64,000 nucleotides of DNA, from positions 4,650,001 to 4,714,000 of the forward strand of contig NZ_CP062008.1 of the NCBI RefSeq assembly GCF_005670685.2. The letters run 5' to 3'. Made by a program: the position numbers and the translations under genes. This stretch comes from Mycolicibacterium mucogenicum DSM 44124 (GTDB lineage: Bacteria; Actinomycetota; Actinomycetes; Mycobacteriales; Mycobacteriaceae). Positions 52,906 through 63,988 of the stretch are shown here, piece after piece; position 1 is the first letter of the stretch, and each line of letters starts with the position of its first letter. The notes below the pieces were generated by a model. That model ran no database searches, was not told the origin of the DNA, and saw only the letters and a program-made list of their open reading frames with translations.

Positions 52906-53631
52906 TCAACCCAGCCGAATACCGAAGTCCCCCAGCAGGACCGGCTTCGCCGCGTCAAGCCCCTTCGAACCGGCGGGTCCCTGCAACTGCAGCGCGATGA
53001 GGTAGTCCCCGCTGTTGGTCCACACGTGGACGATGCGGTCCACGTAGTCGCTGCCACCGCCGGGCTTGTCGGCGAGAACACCCATCAGCTTCTGCCCGCT
53101 GTAACCGCACAATTCGTCGGGCAGGATGCTGACGCTGTTGAACTCGTGGCCCGCGGTGCGCGCATCGGCGTACTGCCGGAACGCGGCCCCGGCATCGAGG
53201 GGTGTCGGGCTGATTTTCACGGTGCCGGTCAAGCCGTCGGGCCCGGTCAAGTTGAGCGCGACGTCACCGGAAGCCGGAGCCGCCTGACTGAATCCGTCGG
53301 GCACCGCGACGATGACGGTCGGCGCGCTGGGGGCGCCGGTGGTCGCGGTCATGGTCTGGGTCGGCGGGCTCGGCGGGTCGCAGACCTGCTCGCCCGCCGA
53401 GACCGGACGTTTGGTGGTTTCGACCACTCCGTACACCGGCAGGTCGAGCATCTTCGACCCCGACGCCGCAGTCGAGGACGTCGCGGACGTCGCCGGCGAA
53501 CTGGTGGCACTGGTCGTGGTGCTGCCGGATTTGCTTGTACTGGTTGGCTTCTCGTCGTCCTTGCCGCCGCAGGCCGCCAGCAGCGCCACCGCCGACAGCA
53601 CGGCGGCGCACCGCATGATCGTTCCGCTCAT
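52906..53631 (-). CDS. Putative lipoprotein (LpqN-like)
   Basis: The 241-residue precursor has a lipobox (ALLAAC|GGKDD, Cys near residue 21), a Ser/Thr-rich linker (~25-58) and a ~180-residue globular domain with two Cys (QVCDPP; ELCGY) and the segment IVAVPDGFSQ, as in LpqN/LpqT-type mycobacterial lipoproteins. The family match is inferred from the layout and not certain. It lies nine bases after the arylsulfatase gene and may be co-transcribed. Confidence 0.72.
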   Translation of the reverse strand: MSGTIMRCAAVLSAVALLAACGGKDDEKPTSTSKSGSTTTSATSSPATSATSSTAASGSKMLDLPVYGVVETTKRPVSAGEQVCDPPSPPTQTMTATTGAPSAPTVIVAVPDGFSQAAPASGDVALNLTGPDGLTGTVKISPTPLDAGAAFRQYADARTAGHEFNSVSILPDELCGYSGQKLMGVLADKPGGGSDYVDRIVHVWTNSGDYLIALQLQGPAGSKGLDAAKPVLLGDFGIRLG

Positions 53632-53640
53632 CGCAGTCCC

Positions 53641-55992
53641 CTAGTCCTTGCAGAACGCCTTGGCCAGCTCCTGTTCGACGTCAAGATACGGCGTACCGGA
53701 GATGTCGACGACGACTTTGGCGATGGTGCCCCCGACGAAGGGATACGGGGCCCGGTAGCGGTTCGACACCGGCTGGCCCGCGTTGCGCCCGACCGCGACG
53801 CCGCCACCGGCCAGCCCGAACGTGCCCGGGTGGGCGCGAACATCTGGACGGACGGCCACCACCGCGTCGTCGATCCGCAGTTCGACGGTGCCGAGCGGCG
53901 TATGGCTCCCCTCCACGGTGCCGGTCCGGTCGTATCGGACACCGAAGACGTGCCGTCCCAACGGCAATGGGTCGAGCGCGGACACCCATTGTTCGTCCTC
54001 GCCCATGAAGTTGTAGACGTACTGCAGCCGGCCATCCTGGACGAACAGCACGTGCCCGCCGTGGCCGGCGCCCTGCTTGAAGAGCACCCCCTCTGCAGCT
54101 GCCGATTCGACGTCGACCTCCGCCAGCACGGAGAACGACTGGCCCCGAAGCTCGACGCCGGCGCCGATGCCCACCTCGGCGGTGCCCGGGTAATAGGTGA
54201 AGGTCTGCCGATCCCCCGCCAGGTAGGGACGGTCACGCAGCAGCGTCTCGAACACGTTGAGGTCGGCCAGCGGCAGGCCGTTGTACTTGGCCGCCTCGGA
54301 GAACCAGAGTTCCTGCATCTCAGCGAGTTTCGCCGGATTCTCCGCGGCGAGGTCGTGGCACTGACTGCGGTCGGACTCGATGTGGAACAACTCCCAGCGG
54401 TCCTTGTCGAAGTGCGACCATCCCGACGGCGTCGCGGCGTGCACCGTGTTGGCGAACCAGCCGTCGTGCCAGATGCCACGCGTGCCGAGCATCGCGTAGA
54501 ACTGCGTCGTCTTGCCGGTGTCGGCCGCCGAGTCTGCCAGGGCCGCTTTGAAACTCACACCTTCCAGCGGCCGCTGCGGCACGCCGCGCACCTCGGTGGG
54601 CGGTTCGATGCCCAACAGTTCGTAGACCGTCGGGGTGATGTCGGCGACGTTGACGTAGTTGTCGCGCACCTCGCCGTGTGCGGCGATTCCATTGGGCCAG
54701 CTGATGATTGCGGTGTCGGCGATGCCGCCCTCATGCGAGGCGTAGCGCTTGAACAGCTTGTAGGGCGTGTTGAAGGCCATCGCCCAGCCGATCGGGTAAT
54801 GGTTGTAGGTGTCCGGCGAACCCAGCGTGTCGAAGTACCGCATGCTCTCTTCGACGGTGTCGATGTAGCCGTTGAAGAACTTGTTCTCGTTGACCGAACC
54901 GTTCGGGCCGCCTTCGCCGCTGGCCCCGTTGTCGGAGATGACGACGATGAGGGTGTTGTCCAGCTGCCCGGATTCCTCCAGATAGTCGAGAATTCGCCCG
55001 ATCTGGGCGTCGGTGTACGACAGGAAGCCGGCGAACACCTCGGCCATGCGGGCGAACAGCCGCTTCTCCTCGTCGCTCAGCCCGTCCCAGGGCCGCACCG
55101 TGTCCTGCAGCGGCCATGGCTCACCGTTCGGCCCCTTGACGTCCAGATACGGATTCATCGGTGAGAGCTCGGTATCCGGCGGCACGATGCCGAGCCGCTT
55201 CTGGTTCTCCAGCACCAGGTCGCGGTAGGCCTCATAGCCCATGTCGAACCTGCCGGCGTACTTGTCGGCCCATTCTTTGAACACGTGGTGCGGCGCGTGC
55301 CCGGCCCCCGGGCAGACGTAGGAGAACCAGGGCTTGTCCGGCGCGATGACCTTGGCGTCCCGGACGAACTCGATGGTCTTGTCCGCCAGGTCTTTTGACA
55401 GGTGGTAGCCCTCTTCGGGCGTGGCCGGCGGGGCGACGGGGTGGTTGTCGTACACCAGCTCCGGGTACCACTGGTCGGTCTCGCCGCCCATGAAGCCGTA
55501 GAAGCGTTCGAACCCGCGCGACAGCGGCCAATGCCGTTTGGTCGAGGCCAGGTTCGATTCCTCCAGCGGCGTCAGGTGCCATTTGCCGACGCAGTAGGTG
55601 TTCCAGCCCCGCTCGGCGAGCACCTCGGACAGCAGGGCGGTCTCAAAAGGTATGCGGCCGTGGCAGTTCGGGAACCCATCGGTGAACTCCTCGATGGTCG
55701 CCATACCCACCGAGGTGGCGTTACGCCCGGTGAGCAGCGAGGCCCGGGTCGGCGAACACAGCGCAGTGGTGTGGAACTGGGACAGCCGCACGCCGCGGTC
55801 GGCGATGCGGCGCATGGCCGGCATGTCGACGAGGCCGCCGAAGCAGTCCCAGGTGGCGATGCCGGTGTCGTCCCAGACGAGGTAGAGCACGTTCGGTGCA
55901 CCGGCCGGTGCGACCGGCGCCGCGTAGGGAGTCCAGTCGGGCTCCGAGTCGCGGATGTCGAGTTTGATCTTGCCCTGGAATTCAGTTGCCAT
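53641..55992 (-). CDS. atsA: Arylsulfatase
   Basis: The 783-residue sulfatase hydrolyses sulfate esters. It has the Cys-type signature C-x-P-x-R (Cys79 and Arg83, LCSPTRASLLTGRN), where Cys must be converted to formylglycine; the metal ligands Asp41/Asp42 (LVWDDTG) and VVISDNGASGEGG near 350 are also present. A formylglycine-generating enzyme is not in the window, though in M. tuberculosis one (Rv0712) directly follows atsA (Rv0711). The ATG at 55992 is ~107 bases from rskA. Confidence 0.93.
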   Translation of the reverse strand: MATEFQGKIKLDIRDSEPDWTPYAAPVAPAGAPNVLYLVWDDTGIATWDCFGGLVDMPAMRRIADRGVRLSQFHTTALCSPTRASLLTGRNATSVGMATIEEFTDGFPNCHGRIPFETALLSEVLAERGWNTYCVGKWHLTPLEESNLASTKRHWPLSRGFERFYGFMGGETDQWYPELVYDNHPVAPPATPEEGYHLSKDLADKTIEFVRDAKVIAPDKPWFSYVCPGAGHAPHHVFKEWADKYAGRFDMGYEAYRDLVLENQKRLGIVPPDTELSPMNPYLDVKGPNGEPWPLQDTVRPWDGLSDEEKRLFARMAEVFAGFLSYTDAQIGRILDYLEESGQLDNTLIVVISDNGASGEGGPNGSVNENKFFNGYIDTVEESMRYFDTLGSPDTYNHYPIGWAMAFNTPYKLFKRYASHEGGIADTAIISWPNGIAAHGEVRDNYVNVADITPTVYELLGIEPPTEVRGVPQRPLEGVSFKAALADSAADTGKTTQFYAMLGTRGIWHDGWFANTVHAATPSGWSHFDKDRWELFHIESDRSQCHDLAAENPAKLAEMQELWFSEAAKYNGLPLADLNVFETLLRDRPYLAGDRQTFTYYPGTAEVGIGAGVELRGQSFSVLAEVDVESAAAEGVLFKQGAGHGGHVLFVQDGRLQYVYNFMGEDEQWVSALDPLPLGRHVFGVRYDRTGTVEGSHTPLGTVELRIDDAVVAVRPDVRAHPGTFGLAGGGVAVGRNAGQPVSNRYRAPYPFVGGTIAKVVVDISGTPYLDVEQELAKAFCKD

Positions 55993-56099
55993 GACGCCTC
56001 GTCCCGGTCAGTCTTCGCCGATCCCGGCGATCCGCCCGGAGATTACACCCGGGAGCTGGGCTGCGCCCTGGATATTGACGTTCGCGACGCGCACCTGCG

Positions 56100-56783
56100 C
56101 TACGGCAGCATTACCCGCCCCACCATGTCACCCGGCGGCGAGTCTCCGGTGCGGCCCACCGGTTCGACCGTCAGACCCAGCGCCGTGGCCCGCCCGATGT
56201 CCGAAACCATGACCGTGCGCGTGTCCCGGATCGGCGACCCCGTCTGCACCGGAACGCCGTCCTTCATCAGCCACACCTGGTAGGCCATGCCCGGCGGGGG
56301 CAGCGCAGCACCGTCGAACATCACCATGCCGTCACCGCGCGCCCGCGAGTACACGACGGTCGCGGTGCCACCGGAGCGCAGGGCGGTGGAGACCGTGCGA
56401 ACGTCCGGCGCCGTCATCACCCTTTCGGCGACCGGCGGGGCGGGCGGCGGGCGCAACATCCAGCCCGCCGTGAACGCGCCGCCGACGGCAAGTACCGCGG
56501 CCGCCGCCAGAACCGCTTTGCGCCAACGATGTTCGCGGACCACTTGCCGATTGCCGCGCACGACCCGATCGCGCAGCGCCGCCGGTGGCGCCACAGCCGT
56601 GGCGTCCGACAGTGTCCCGAGAGTCTCCCGAGCCTCGGCCACCTGAGCCCGGAATGCCGCCACAACCGGCCCGGGCGCCGCTGCCAACTGCCGCTCTATG
56701 TCGGCGCGCTCCACGTCGGAGACAGCGTCGAGCGCGTACGGCACGGCCAGCTCCAGCAGTTCGAATTCCGACGGATCGCTCAT
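56100..56783 (-). CDS. rskA: Anti-sigma-K factor
   Basis: The 227-residue membrane protein has a cytoplasmic anti-sigma domain (~1-85, FELLELAVPYALDAVSDVERADIE), one membrane helix (~89-110) and a ~115-residue outer domain (PPPGMAYQVWLMKDGVPVQTG). RskA lacks zinc ligands and is cut by the Rip1 intramembrane protease to release SigK. Start ATG 56783 overlaps the sigK stop (ATGA). Confidence 0.92.
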   Translation of the reverse strand: MSDPSEFELLELAVPYALDAVSDVERADIERQLAAAPGPVVAAFRAQVAEARETLGTLSDATAVAPPAALRDRVVRGNRQVVREHRWRKAVLAAAAVLAVGGAFTAGWMLRPPPAPPVAERVMTAPDVRTVSTALRSGGTATVVYSRARGDGMVMFDGAALPPPGMAYQVWLMKDGVPVQTGSPIRDTRTVMVSDIGRATALGLTVEPVGRTGDSPPGDMVGRVMLP

Positions 56784-57343
56784 GACTCCCCCAGACAATC
56801 ACGGAGCTTGCGCAGCGCCTCGCGCATCCGCGATTTCACCGTGCCGAGACTCGTGGACAGCCGCTCGGAGACCTGCACATAGGTCAGGCCGCCGTAATAG
56901 GCCAACTCGATCGCCTCACGCTGTGCGCCGGTGAGCGTGCCGAGGCAGCCCACCACCCGGCGGCGATCGTCGCCCCGCACCGCCGCCTCGGCCACCACGT
57001 CCGATGATCGATCGAGATGCGTTGTGGCGTAGTCCCATTCACGCCGACTGCTCGCGACCTCCGCACGCACCCGATCGACCGCCCGGCGATGCGCCAGCGT
57101 CATCAGCCAGGCCAGCGCCGAACCCTCGGCAGGGTCATAGGTCGAAGCCGAGCGCCACACCTGCGCGTACACCTCCTGCGTCGTCTCCTCGCTGTAGCCG
57201 GGGTCCCGCAGGACCCGCAAAATCAGGCCGAAGACCCGGGCACAGGTCGCGTCGTAGAACGACGCGAACGCGTCGTCATCCCCGTCGGAGACACGCTTCA
57301 ACAAGGCACCGAGATCGGGGGCATGCTCAGACGATGCGGCCAT
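56780..57343 (-). CDS. sigK: ECF RNA polymerase sigma factor SigK
   Basis: The 187-residue sigma factor (start ATG 57343) has region 2 (DAFASFYDATCARVFGLILRVL, ~24-90) and region 4 (~130-183, LTGAQREAIELAYYGGLTYVQVSERLSTSLGTVKSRMREALRKL). Cys133 and Cys183 occupy exactly the positions of the disulfide reported to make M. tuberculosis SigK redox-sensitive. It lies 24 bases after dipZ, whose product moves electrons to exported proteins, and overlaps rskA. Confidence 0.94.
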   Translation of the reverse strand: MAASSEHAPDLGALLKRVSDGDDDAFASFYDATCARVFGLILRVLRDPGYSEETTQEVYAQVWRSASTYDPAEGSALAWLMTLAHRRAVDRVRAEVASSRREWDYATTHLDRSSDVVAEAAVRGDDRRRVVGCLGTLTGAQREAIELAYYGGLTYVQVSERLSTSLGTVKSRMREALRKLRDCLGES

Positions 57344-57367
57344 CGTCGAGCAGCCTAACCGCACCCG

Positions 57368-58546
57368 TCAGCGCTTCGCCTGCGCCAGCAGCTCCCGGAT
57401 CATGCCCTCGGTCACGTCGTAGTCGCCCTCACCGAACTTGAGGTGGCGGACCACGCCCGCAGCATCGATCAGGTAACTCGCCGGCCAATACTGGTTCTGG
57501 TAGTTGTGCCAGGTGTCATACGAGTTGTCCAGGGCCACCGGGTACGTGATGTGCAGGTCGGCAGCACCCTTGATGACGCCGGCACGGTCATGCTCGAACT
57601 GGTACTCCGGCGTGTGCACGCCGATCACGGTGAAACCCTGGTCCTTGTAGCGCTCATACCAACCGGTGACATGCTCGATCGCGCGCTGGCAGTTGATGCA
57701 CGTATAGGTCCAGAAGTCGACAAGAACCACCTTGCCGCGCAAGGCTTTCAGGTCGAGCGGTGCATCGCCGGGAGTGTTGAACCAACTGTCGATGCCGACG
57801 ATGTCCGGGGCCGTCCCGCAGTCCTGCAAGACGCTCGCACCCTCCGCACAATTCGACAAACCGACTCCCGACGGTGCGATGCGGGCCTGCAACGTCGCGG
57901 TGTAGTCGGGAATCTTCCGTTGCACCGTGGCGGGCAGATTCAGCGCCAACGCCACCGCGGCGACCAGCATGACCACGCCGGCCGCCACCCGGACCTGCCG
58001 CTGTCGCTGCTGAAATGCCTTGACCCGCTCGGCAACTCGTTGCCCGCCCACGGCGAAAAACAACAATGGCAGTGCGGTGCCCACTGCGAACGAGGCGGTC
58101 AGCGCGATAGTGTCCAGCCCGATGCGGCCGGTCGCCCCGGCCACCACGATCGCCGCCAGCACGGGTCCCGCGCACGGCGCGTAGAGCACACCCAAGGCCA
58201 GGCCGAGGCCGAAACCCTTACGGCCGCCGGCAATGTCGCGTTGCGGCAGACGCGCGAACGGCGCTTCGAGTAGGCGCTCGACGCGCGGGAAGATCAGGCC
58301 GACGCCGATGACCGTGAGCACCAGCAGGCCGACCCAGCGGATGATGTCGGGTGGCAGATCCAACTGCTGCAGCACGGCGGTCCCGACGAGGGTCACCGCG
58401 CTGAAACTCAGGACCAGTCCGGCGATCACCCGGTAGGGCCGGCGGCCGGCGCCGGAGAACAGGACCACGGGCAGGACCGGCAGGATGCACGGCGAGATAC
58501 CGGTGATCAGTCCGCCGAGGAATCCGATGAGGACGAGTGTGTGCAT
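57368..58546 (-). CDS. dipZ: Cytochrome-c-biogenesis-like membrane thiol transporter with thioredoxin domain
   Basis: The 392-residue protein joins a CcdA-type part of six membrane helices (Cys20 in [13 protein letters not shown], Cys in [12 protein letters not shown] near 121) to an external thioredoxin-like domain (~255-390) with active site CINC ([11 protein letters not shown]). It moves reducing power from the cytoplasm to exported proteins. It is shorter than M. tuberculosis DipZ (~695) and lacks its extra C-terminal domain. The start ATG 58546 has no ribosome binding site and sits six bases after a SigK -10 box. Confidence 0.9.
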   Translation of the reverse strand: MHTLVLIGFLGGLITGISPCILPVLPVVLFSGAGRRPYRVIAGLVLSFSAVTLVGTAVLQQLDLPPDIIRWVGLLVLTVIGVGLIFPRVERLLEAPFARLPQRDIAGGRKGFGLGLALGVLYAPCAGPVLAAIVVAGATGRIGLDTIALTASFAVGTALPLLFFAVGGQRVAERVKAFQQRQRQVRVAAGVVMLVAAVALALNLPATVQRKIPDYTATLQARIAPSGVGLSNCAEGASVLQDCGTAPDIVGIDSWFNTPGDAPLDLKALRGKVVLVDFWTYTCINCQRAIEHVTGWYERYKDQGFTVIGVHTPEYQFEHDRAGVIKGAADLHITYPVALDNSYDTWHNYQNQYWPASYLIDAAGVVRHLKFGEGDYDVTEGMIRELLAQAKR

Positions 58547-58552
58547 GCCCCG

Positions 58553-58580
58553 TATTCGGAGCCGGCGCCGATCCGGATTG
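58553..58580 (-). promoter_or_regulatory. SigK-type promoter giving a probable leaderless dipZ-sigK-rskA transcript
   Basis: Minus strand: CCAATCC (58575-58581), 16 bases, CGAATA (58553-58558), then six bases to the dipZ ATG. The M. tuberculosis SigK consensus is CCATCC and CGAATC with a 16-17 base gap. A start of transcription about seven bases after the -10 falls on the A of the ATG. Confidence 0.72.
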
Positions 58581-58610
58581 GGTGCGGCAGCAGAAATTTC
58601 CGCTCAATAC

Positions 58611-58644
58611 AAAACTGCCCCTCTCCCGAAGGAGAGGGGCAGTT
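58611..58644 (-). terminator. Rho-independent terminator of the S10 operon
   Basis: Fourteen-base perfect arms AACTGCCCCTCTCC (58613-58626) and GGAGAGGGGCAGTT (58631-58644) with a TTCG-type loop on the minus strand and TTTT after it. It lies 17 bases after the rpsQ stop and 60 bases before dipZ. Confidence 0.92.
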
Positions 58645-58661
58645 CCATGTCTGTCGAAAGC

Positions 58662-58958
58662 CTACTTGGCCTTCTCGAGCACCTCGACCAGACGCCAGCG
58701 CTTGGTGGCCGACAGCGGACGGGTCTCCATCAGCGAGACGCGGTCGCCGATACCGGCGTCGCCGTTCTCGTCGTGCGCCTTGACCTTGGTGGTGGTCCGG
58801 ATGATCTTCCCGTAGAGCGGGTGGCTCTTGCGGGACTCCAGCTCGACCACGATGGTCTTTTCCATCTTGTCCGACACCACGTAGCCGATGGCGGTCTTGC
58901 GGCTACCGCGCTCGGTCTCGGTGGCCGGCGTGTGCTTGGGGCCTTTAGTTTCTGCCAT
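58662..58958 (-). CDS. rpsQ: 30S ribosomal protein S17
   Basis: S17 binds the 16S 5' domain. The 98 residues form an OB fold ([27 protein letters not shown]) with a ~15-residue N-terminal extension. It is the last gene of the S10 operon before the terminator, two bases after rpmC. Confidence 0.98.
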   Translation of the reverse strand: MAETKGPKHTPATETERGSRKTAIGYVVSDKMEKTIVVELESRKSHPLYGKIIRTTTKVKAHDENGDAGIGDRVSLMETRPLSATKRWRLVEVLEKAK

Positions 58959-58960
58959 GA

Positions 58961-59191
58961 CTAATCCTTACCAACCGGCCCGGACGCCAGGCCCAACTCG
59001 CGTTCACGCAGGACCGTGTAGACCCGCGCGATCTCCTGCCGCACGGTGCGCAGCCGGCGGTTGTTCGACAGCTGACCGGTGGCCATCTGGAAGCGAAGGT
59101 TGAACAGCTCTTCCTTCGACTCGCGCAGACGCGTGGTCAGCTCTTCCTCGGTGAGCTCACGCAGTTCACCAGGCGTAACTCCAACTGCCAT
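58961..59191 (-). CDS. rpmC: 50S ribosomal protein L29
   Basis: L29 sits at the tunnel exit and helps recruit SRP and trigger factor. The 76 residues begin [20 protein letters not shown] and hold the [19 protein letters not shown] signature. I start at ATG 59191, overlapping the rplP stop (ATGA). A longer reading to 59335 lies inside rplP. Confidence 0.97.
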   Translation of the reverse strand: MAVGVTPGELRELTEEELTTRLRESKEELFNLRFQMATGQLSNNRRLRTVRQEIARVYTVLRERELGLASGPVGKD

Positions 59192-59607
59192 CAGAACTGC
59201 TCCTCTCGAGTCACGATGCGTGCCTTGATCGGCAGCTTGTGGATGGCGCGGGTGAGCGCCTCCCGGGCGATCTTCTCGTCGGGGTAGCTGAGCTCGAAGA
59301 GCACGCGACCCGGCTTGACGTTGGCGACCCACCACTCCGGCGAACCCTTACCGGAACCCATGCGGGTTTCGGCAGGCTTCTTGGTCAGCGGGCGGTCCGG
59401 GAAGATGTTGATCCAGACCTTGCCGCCACGCTTGATGTGCCGGTTGATGGCGATACGAGCGGACTCGATCTGCCGGTTGGTGATGTAGGCGTGGCCCAGG
59501 GCCTGGATGCCGTAGTCACCGAAGCTGACCGAGGTGCCGCCGCTGGCGATACCGCGCTGCTCAGGGTGGTGCTGCTTGCGGTGCTTGACCTTGCGGGGAA
59601 TCAGCAT
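59191..59607 (-). CDS. rplP: 50S ribosomal protein L16
   Basis: L16 organises the A-site tRNA region of the 50S. The 138 residues have [19 protein letters not shown], then [19 protein letters not shown]. Length is normal. It lies two bases after rpsC and overlaps rpmC by one base. Confidence 0.98.
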   Translation of the reverse strand: MLIPRKVKHRKQHHPEQRGIASGGTSVSFGDYGIQALGHAYITNRQIESARIAINRHIKRGGKVWINIFPDRPLTKKPAETRMGSGKGSPEWWVANVKPGRVLFELSYPDEKIAREALTRAIHKLPIKARIVTREEQF

Positions 59608-59609
59608 GC

Positions 59610-60897
<1,288 letters not shown>

Positions 60898-60898
<1 letters not shown>

Positions 60899-61179
60899 TA
60901 GCGGCGCTTGCTCTTCCGGTCGTCCTTGATGTGACCCTTGAAGGTCCGCGTCGGGGCGAACTCGCCGAGCTTGTGCCCAACCATCGCTTCGCTGACGAAC
61001 ACCGGCACGTGCTTGCGACCGTCGTGGACGGCGAAGGTGTGACCGATGAAGTCGGGGATGATGGTCGACCGACGGGACCAGGTCTTGATGACCTGCTTGG
61101 TGTTCTTCTCGTTCTGTGCGTCGACCTTCTTCAACAGATGGTCGTCGACGAACGGACCCTTTTTGAGGCTACGAGGCAT
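60898..61179 (-). CDS. rpsS: 30S ribosomal protein S19
   Basis: S19 lies in the 30S head and contacts the 50S. The 93 residues start [20 protein letters not shown] and contain [39 protein letters not shown]. Length is normal. Confidence 0.98.
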
Positions 61180-61197
61180 CGTCTATTCCTTTCCGGC

Positions 61198-62037
61198 CTA
61201 GCGCTTGTTCTTGCCGGTGCGCCGGCGGCGGACGATGAGCTTGTCGCTCGGCTTGTTGGGCTTGCGGGTGCGGCCCTCGGGCTTGCCCCACGGGCTGACC
61301 GGGTGGCGACCACCGGAGGTCTTACCCTCACCACCACCGTGCGGGTGGTCAACCGGGTTCATCACGACACCACGGACGGTCGGGCGCTTGCCCTTCCACC
61401 GCATACGGCCGGCCTTACCCCAGTTGATGTTCGCCTGCTCGGCGTTGCCGACCTCGCCGACGGTGGCGCGGCAGCGCACGTCGACGCGACGGATTTCACC
61501 GGACGGCATACGCAGCGTGGCGTAGGCGCCTTCCTTACCGAGCAGCTGGATGCTGACACCGGCCGAGCGGGCCAGCTTGGCACCGCCGCCCGGACGCAGC
61601 TCCACAGCGTGGATGACCGTACCGGCGGGGATGTTGCGCATCGGCAGGTTGTTGCCCGGCTTGATGTCAGCGTTGGGGCCCTGCTCGATGGTGTCGCCCT
61701 GCTTCAGGTCCTTGGGGGCGAGGATGTAGCGCTTCTCGCCGTCCACGAAGTGCAGCAGTGCGATGTTCGCGGTGCGGTTGGGGTCGTACTCGATGTGCGC
61801 GACCTTGGCGTTGATGCCGTCCTTGTCATGGCGACGGAAGTCGATGACGCGGTAGGCACGCTTGTGGCCGCCACCCTTGTGACGAGTGGTGATGCGGCCG
61901 TGCGCGTTGCGACCACCGGTGCTGTGCAGCGGGCGGATCAGCGACTTCTCCGGAGTCGAACGAGTGATCTCGGCGAAGTCGGAGACGCTCGAACCGCGAC
62001 GACCCGGGGTCGTCGGCTTGTACTTGCGAATTCCCAT
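61198..62037 (-). CDS. rplB: 50S ribosomal protein L2
   Basis: L2 supports subunit joining and the peptidyl transferase centre. The 279 residues show the OB-fold and SH3-like domains and the conserved [31 protein letters not shown] segment near 215-245, with the near-universal His of PHGGGEG. Length is normal for bacteria. Confidence 0.98.
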   Translation of the reverse strand: MGIRKYKPTTPGRRGSSVSDFAEITRSTPEKSLIRPLHSTGGRNAHGRITTRHKGGGHKRAYRVIDFRRHDKDGINAKVAHIEYDPNRTANIALLHFVDGEKRYILAPKDLKQGDTIEQGPNADIKPGNNLPMRNIPAGTVIHAVELRPGGGAKLARSAGVSIQLLGKEGAYATLRMPSGEIRRVDVRCRATVGEVGNAEQANINWGKAGRMRWKGKRPTVRGVVMNPVDHPHGGGEGKTSGGRHPVSPWGKPEGRTRKPNKPSDKLIVRRRRTGKNKR

Positions 62038-62066
62038 TATCAGTTAATCCCTTAACTCCCGGCCGA

Positions 62067-62369
62067 TCAGGCCGGAGCTCCGAACAGTTCGATCGGCTTG
62101 CTGCCGGCGGACAGGGTCACGATCGCGCGCTTGGTGCTCTTGCGCTGGCCGTAACCGGTGCGGGTGCGCTTGCGCTTGCCCTTCCGGTTCGCGGTGTTCA
62201 CCGAGTCGACCTTCACGTCGAAGATCTTCTCGATAGCGATCTTGATCTGCGTCTTGTTGGACTCCGGCGCCACGATGAACGTGTACGTGTTGTCCTCGAT
62301 GAGTCCGTAGGACTTCTCCGAGATGACCGGGGCCAGGATGATGTCGCGAGGATCAGTCACGGTAGCCAT
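62067..62369 (-). CDS. rplW: 50S ribosomal protein L23
   Basis: L23 is the trigger-factor and SRP docking site at the tunnel exit. The 100 residues have [20 protein letters not shown] and [19 protein letters not shown] segments. It overlaps the rplD stop by one base. Confidence 0.98.
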   Translation of the reverse strand: MATVTDPRDIILAPVISEKSYGLIEDNTYTFIVAPESNKTQIKIAIEKIFDVKVDSVNTANRKGKRKRTRTGYGQRKSTKRAIVTLSAGSKPIELFGAPA

Positions 62370-63016
62370 CAGGCCGACACCTCCTCTTTCGTGTTGGCGG
62401 TGATGTAGGCGTTGAGCGCCTCCACCGAGAACACCAGGTCGTCGGCGTTGAGCACGTCGTAGGTGTTCAGCTGATCCGGCGAAATCACGTGGACGCCAGG
62501 CAGGTTGCGGACGCTCTTGGCGCCGACCACATCGCTGCGGCCGATCACGACGAGCACCTTCTTGTTGTCGGTCAGCGACGACAGGAACGACTTGGCGCTC
62601 TTGGTCGACGGGTTCTGACCGGCCACCAGCTCGGTGATCGCGTGGATGCGCTCGTTGCGAGCCCGGTCCGACAGCGCGCTGCGCAGGGCAGCAGCGATCA
62701 TCTTCTTCGGGGTCCGCTGGCTGTAGTCACGCGGCTGCGGGCCGTGGACGGTGCCACCACCGGTGAACTGCGGGGCGCGGGTCGAACCCTGACGGGCGCG
62801 GCCGGTGCCCTTCTGGCGGTACGGCTTCTTGCCACCACCGGACACCATGGCCCGGGTCTTGGTGGCGTGGGTGCCCTGGCGAGCGGCGGCCAGCTGGGCC
62901 GTCACCACCTGGTGCATCAGCGCGATGTTGGGCTCGACGTCGAACAGCGCGGCGGGCAGCTCGACAGAGCCGTCCTTCTTGCCGTCCGGGGTCTTGACGT
63001 CAATCTTGAGAGTCAT
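62369..63016 (-). CDS. rplD: 50S ribosomal protein L4
   Basis: L4 lines the exit tunnel and in E. coli represses the S10 operon. The 215 residues have the tunnel loop (~45-85, [25 protein letters not shown]) and normal length. It overlaps rplC by one base. Confidence 0.98.
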   Translation of the reverse strand: MTLKIDVKTPDGKKDGSVELPAALFDVEPNIALMHQVVTAQLAAARQGTHATKTRAMVSGGGKKPYRQKGTGRARQGSTRAPQFTGGGTVHGPQPRDYSQRTPKKMIAAALRSALSDRARNERIHAITELVAGQNPSTKSAKSFLSSLTDNKKVLVVIGRSDVVGAKSVRNLPGVHVISPDQLNTYDVLNADDLVFSVEALNAYITANTKEEVSA

Positions 63017-63669
63017 TACTTCTCGCCTCGCTTAACTGCGGTGCGGACAACCACCAGTCCACCGTTGCGGCCCGGGATGGCGCCCTTGATGAGCAACACA
63101 CCGTTCTCGGCGTCGACCTTGTGAACCTTCAGGTTCTGGGTGGTGACGCGGTCGCTACCCATACGGCCGGACATGCGGGTGCCCTTGAAGACACGGCCCG
63201 GGGTGGCGCAGCCACCGATCGAACCGGGACGACGGTGCACAGCCTGGGCACCGTGAGCGGCGCCCTGACCCTTGAAGCCGTGGCGCTTCATGGTGCCGGC
63301 GAAGCCCTTGCCCTTGCTGGTGCCGGTCACGTCGACGTACGCGCCGTCGGCGAAGATCTCGGCGGTCAGTTCCTGACCGACCTCGTACTCGGCGACCGCG
63401 GCCTCGTCGTCAAGACGAAGCTCGGCCAGGTGCCGACGCGGGTTGACGCCTGCAGCGGCGAACTGACCGGTGACCGGCTTGTTCACCTTGCGCGGGCTGA
63501 TCTCGCCGTAGGCGAGCTGCACGGCGCTGTAGCCGTCGCGCTCGGGGGTGCGGATACGGGTCACCACGTTGGGGCCGGCCTTCACGACCGTGACCGGGAC
63601 GACTTTGTTGTTCTCGTCGAACACCTGCGTCATGCCCAGCTTGGTGCCCAAAATGCCTTTGCGTGCCAT
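63016..63669 (-). CDS. rplC: 50S ribosomal protein L3
   Basis: L3 reaches the peptidyl transferase centre. The 217 residues begin [20 protein letters not shown] and contain the central extension ([45 protein letters not shown]), where the Gln methylated in E. coli lies. It lies 13 bases after rpsJ. Confidence 0.98.
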   Translation of the reverse strand: MARKGILGTKLGMTQVFDENNKVVPVTVVKAGPNVVTRIRTPERDGYSAVQLAYGEISPRKVNKPVTGQFAAAGVNPRRHLAELRLDDEAAVAEYEVGQELTAEIFADGAYVDVTGTSKGKGFAGTMKRHGFKGQGAAHGAQAVHRRPGSIGGCATPGRVFKGTRMSGRMGSDRVTTQNLKVHKVDAENGVLLIKGAIPGRNGGLVVVRTAVKRGEK

Positions 63670-63682
63670 TTTTCTGGGTCTC

Positions 63683-63988
63683 CTACTGGATGTTGACGTC
63701 GACGCTCGCCGGCAGATCGATGCGCATCAAAGCGTCAACCGTCTTCGGCGTGGGGTCGAGGATGTCGATAAGGCGCTTGTGGGTACGCATTTCGAAATGC
63801 TCCCGCGAGTCCTTGTACTTATGGGGAGACCGGATAACGCAGTACACGTTCTTCTCGGTCGGCAGCGGCACCGGGCCGACCACGCTTGCCCCTGTACGGG
63901 TGACCGTCTCAACGATCTTGCGCGCCGAGGCGTCAATCGCCTCGTGGTCGTAGGCCTTGAGCCTGATGCGGATCTTCTGTCCCGCCAC
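63683..63988 (-). CDS. rpsJ: 30S ribosomal protein S10
   Basis: S10 is in the 30S head and also joins Nus antitermination complexes. The 101 residues begin [20 protein letters not shown] at GTG 63988, with GGAGAAG upstream at the very edge of the window, and contain the [37 protein letters not shown] signature. It is the first gene of the S10 operon; the operon promoter lies outside the window. Confidence 0.98.

Noticed and set aside
53026..55164. A 712-codon plus-strand frame.
   Set aside because: Opposite the lipoprotein and arylsulfatase genes, both well supported.
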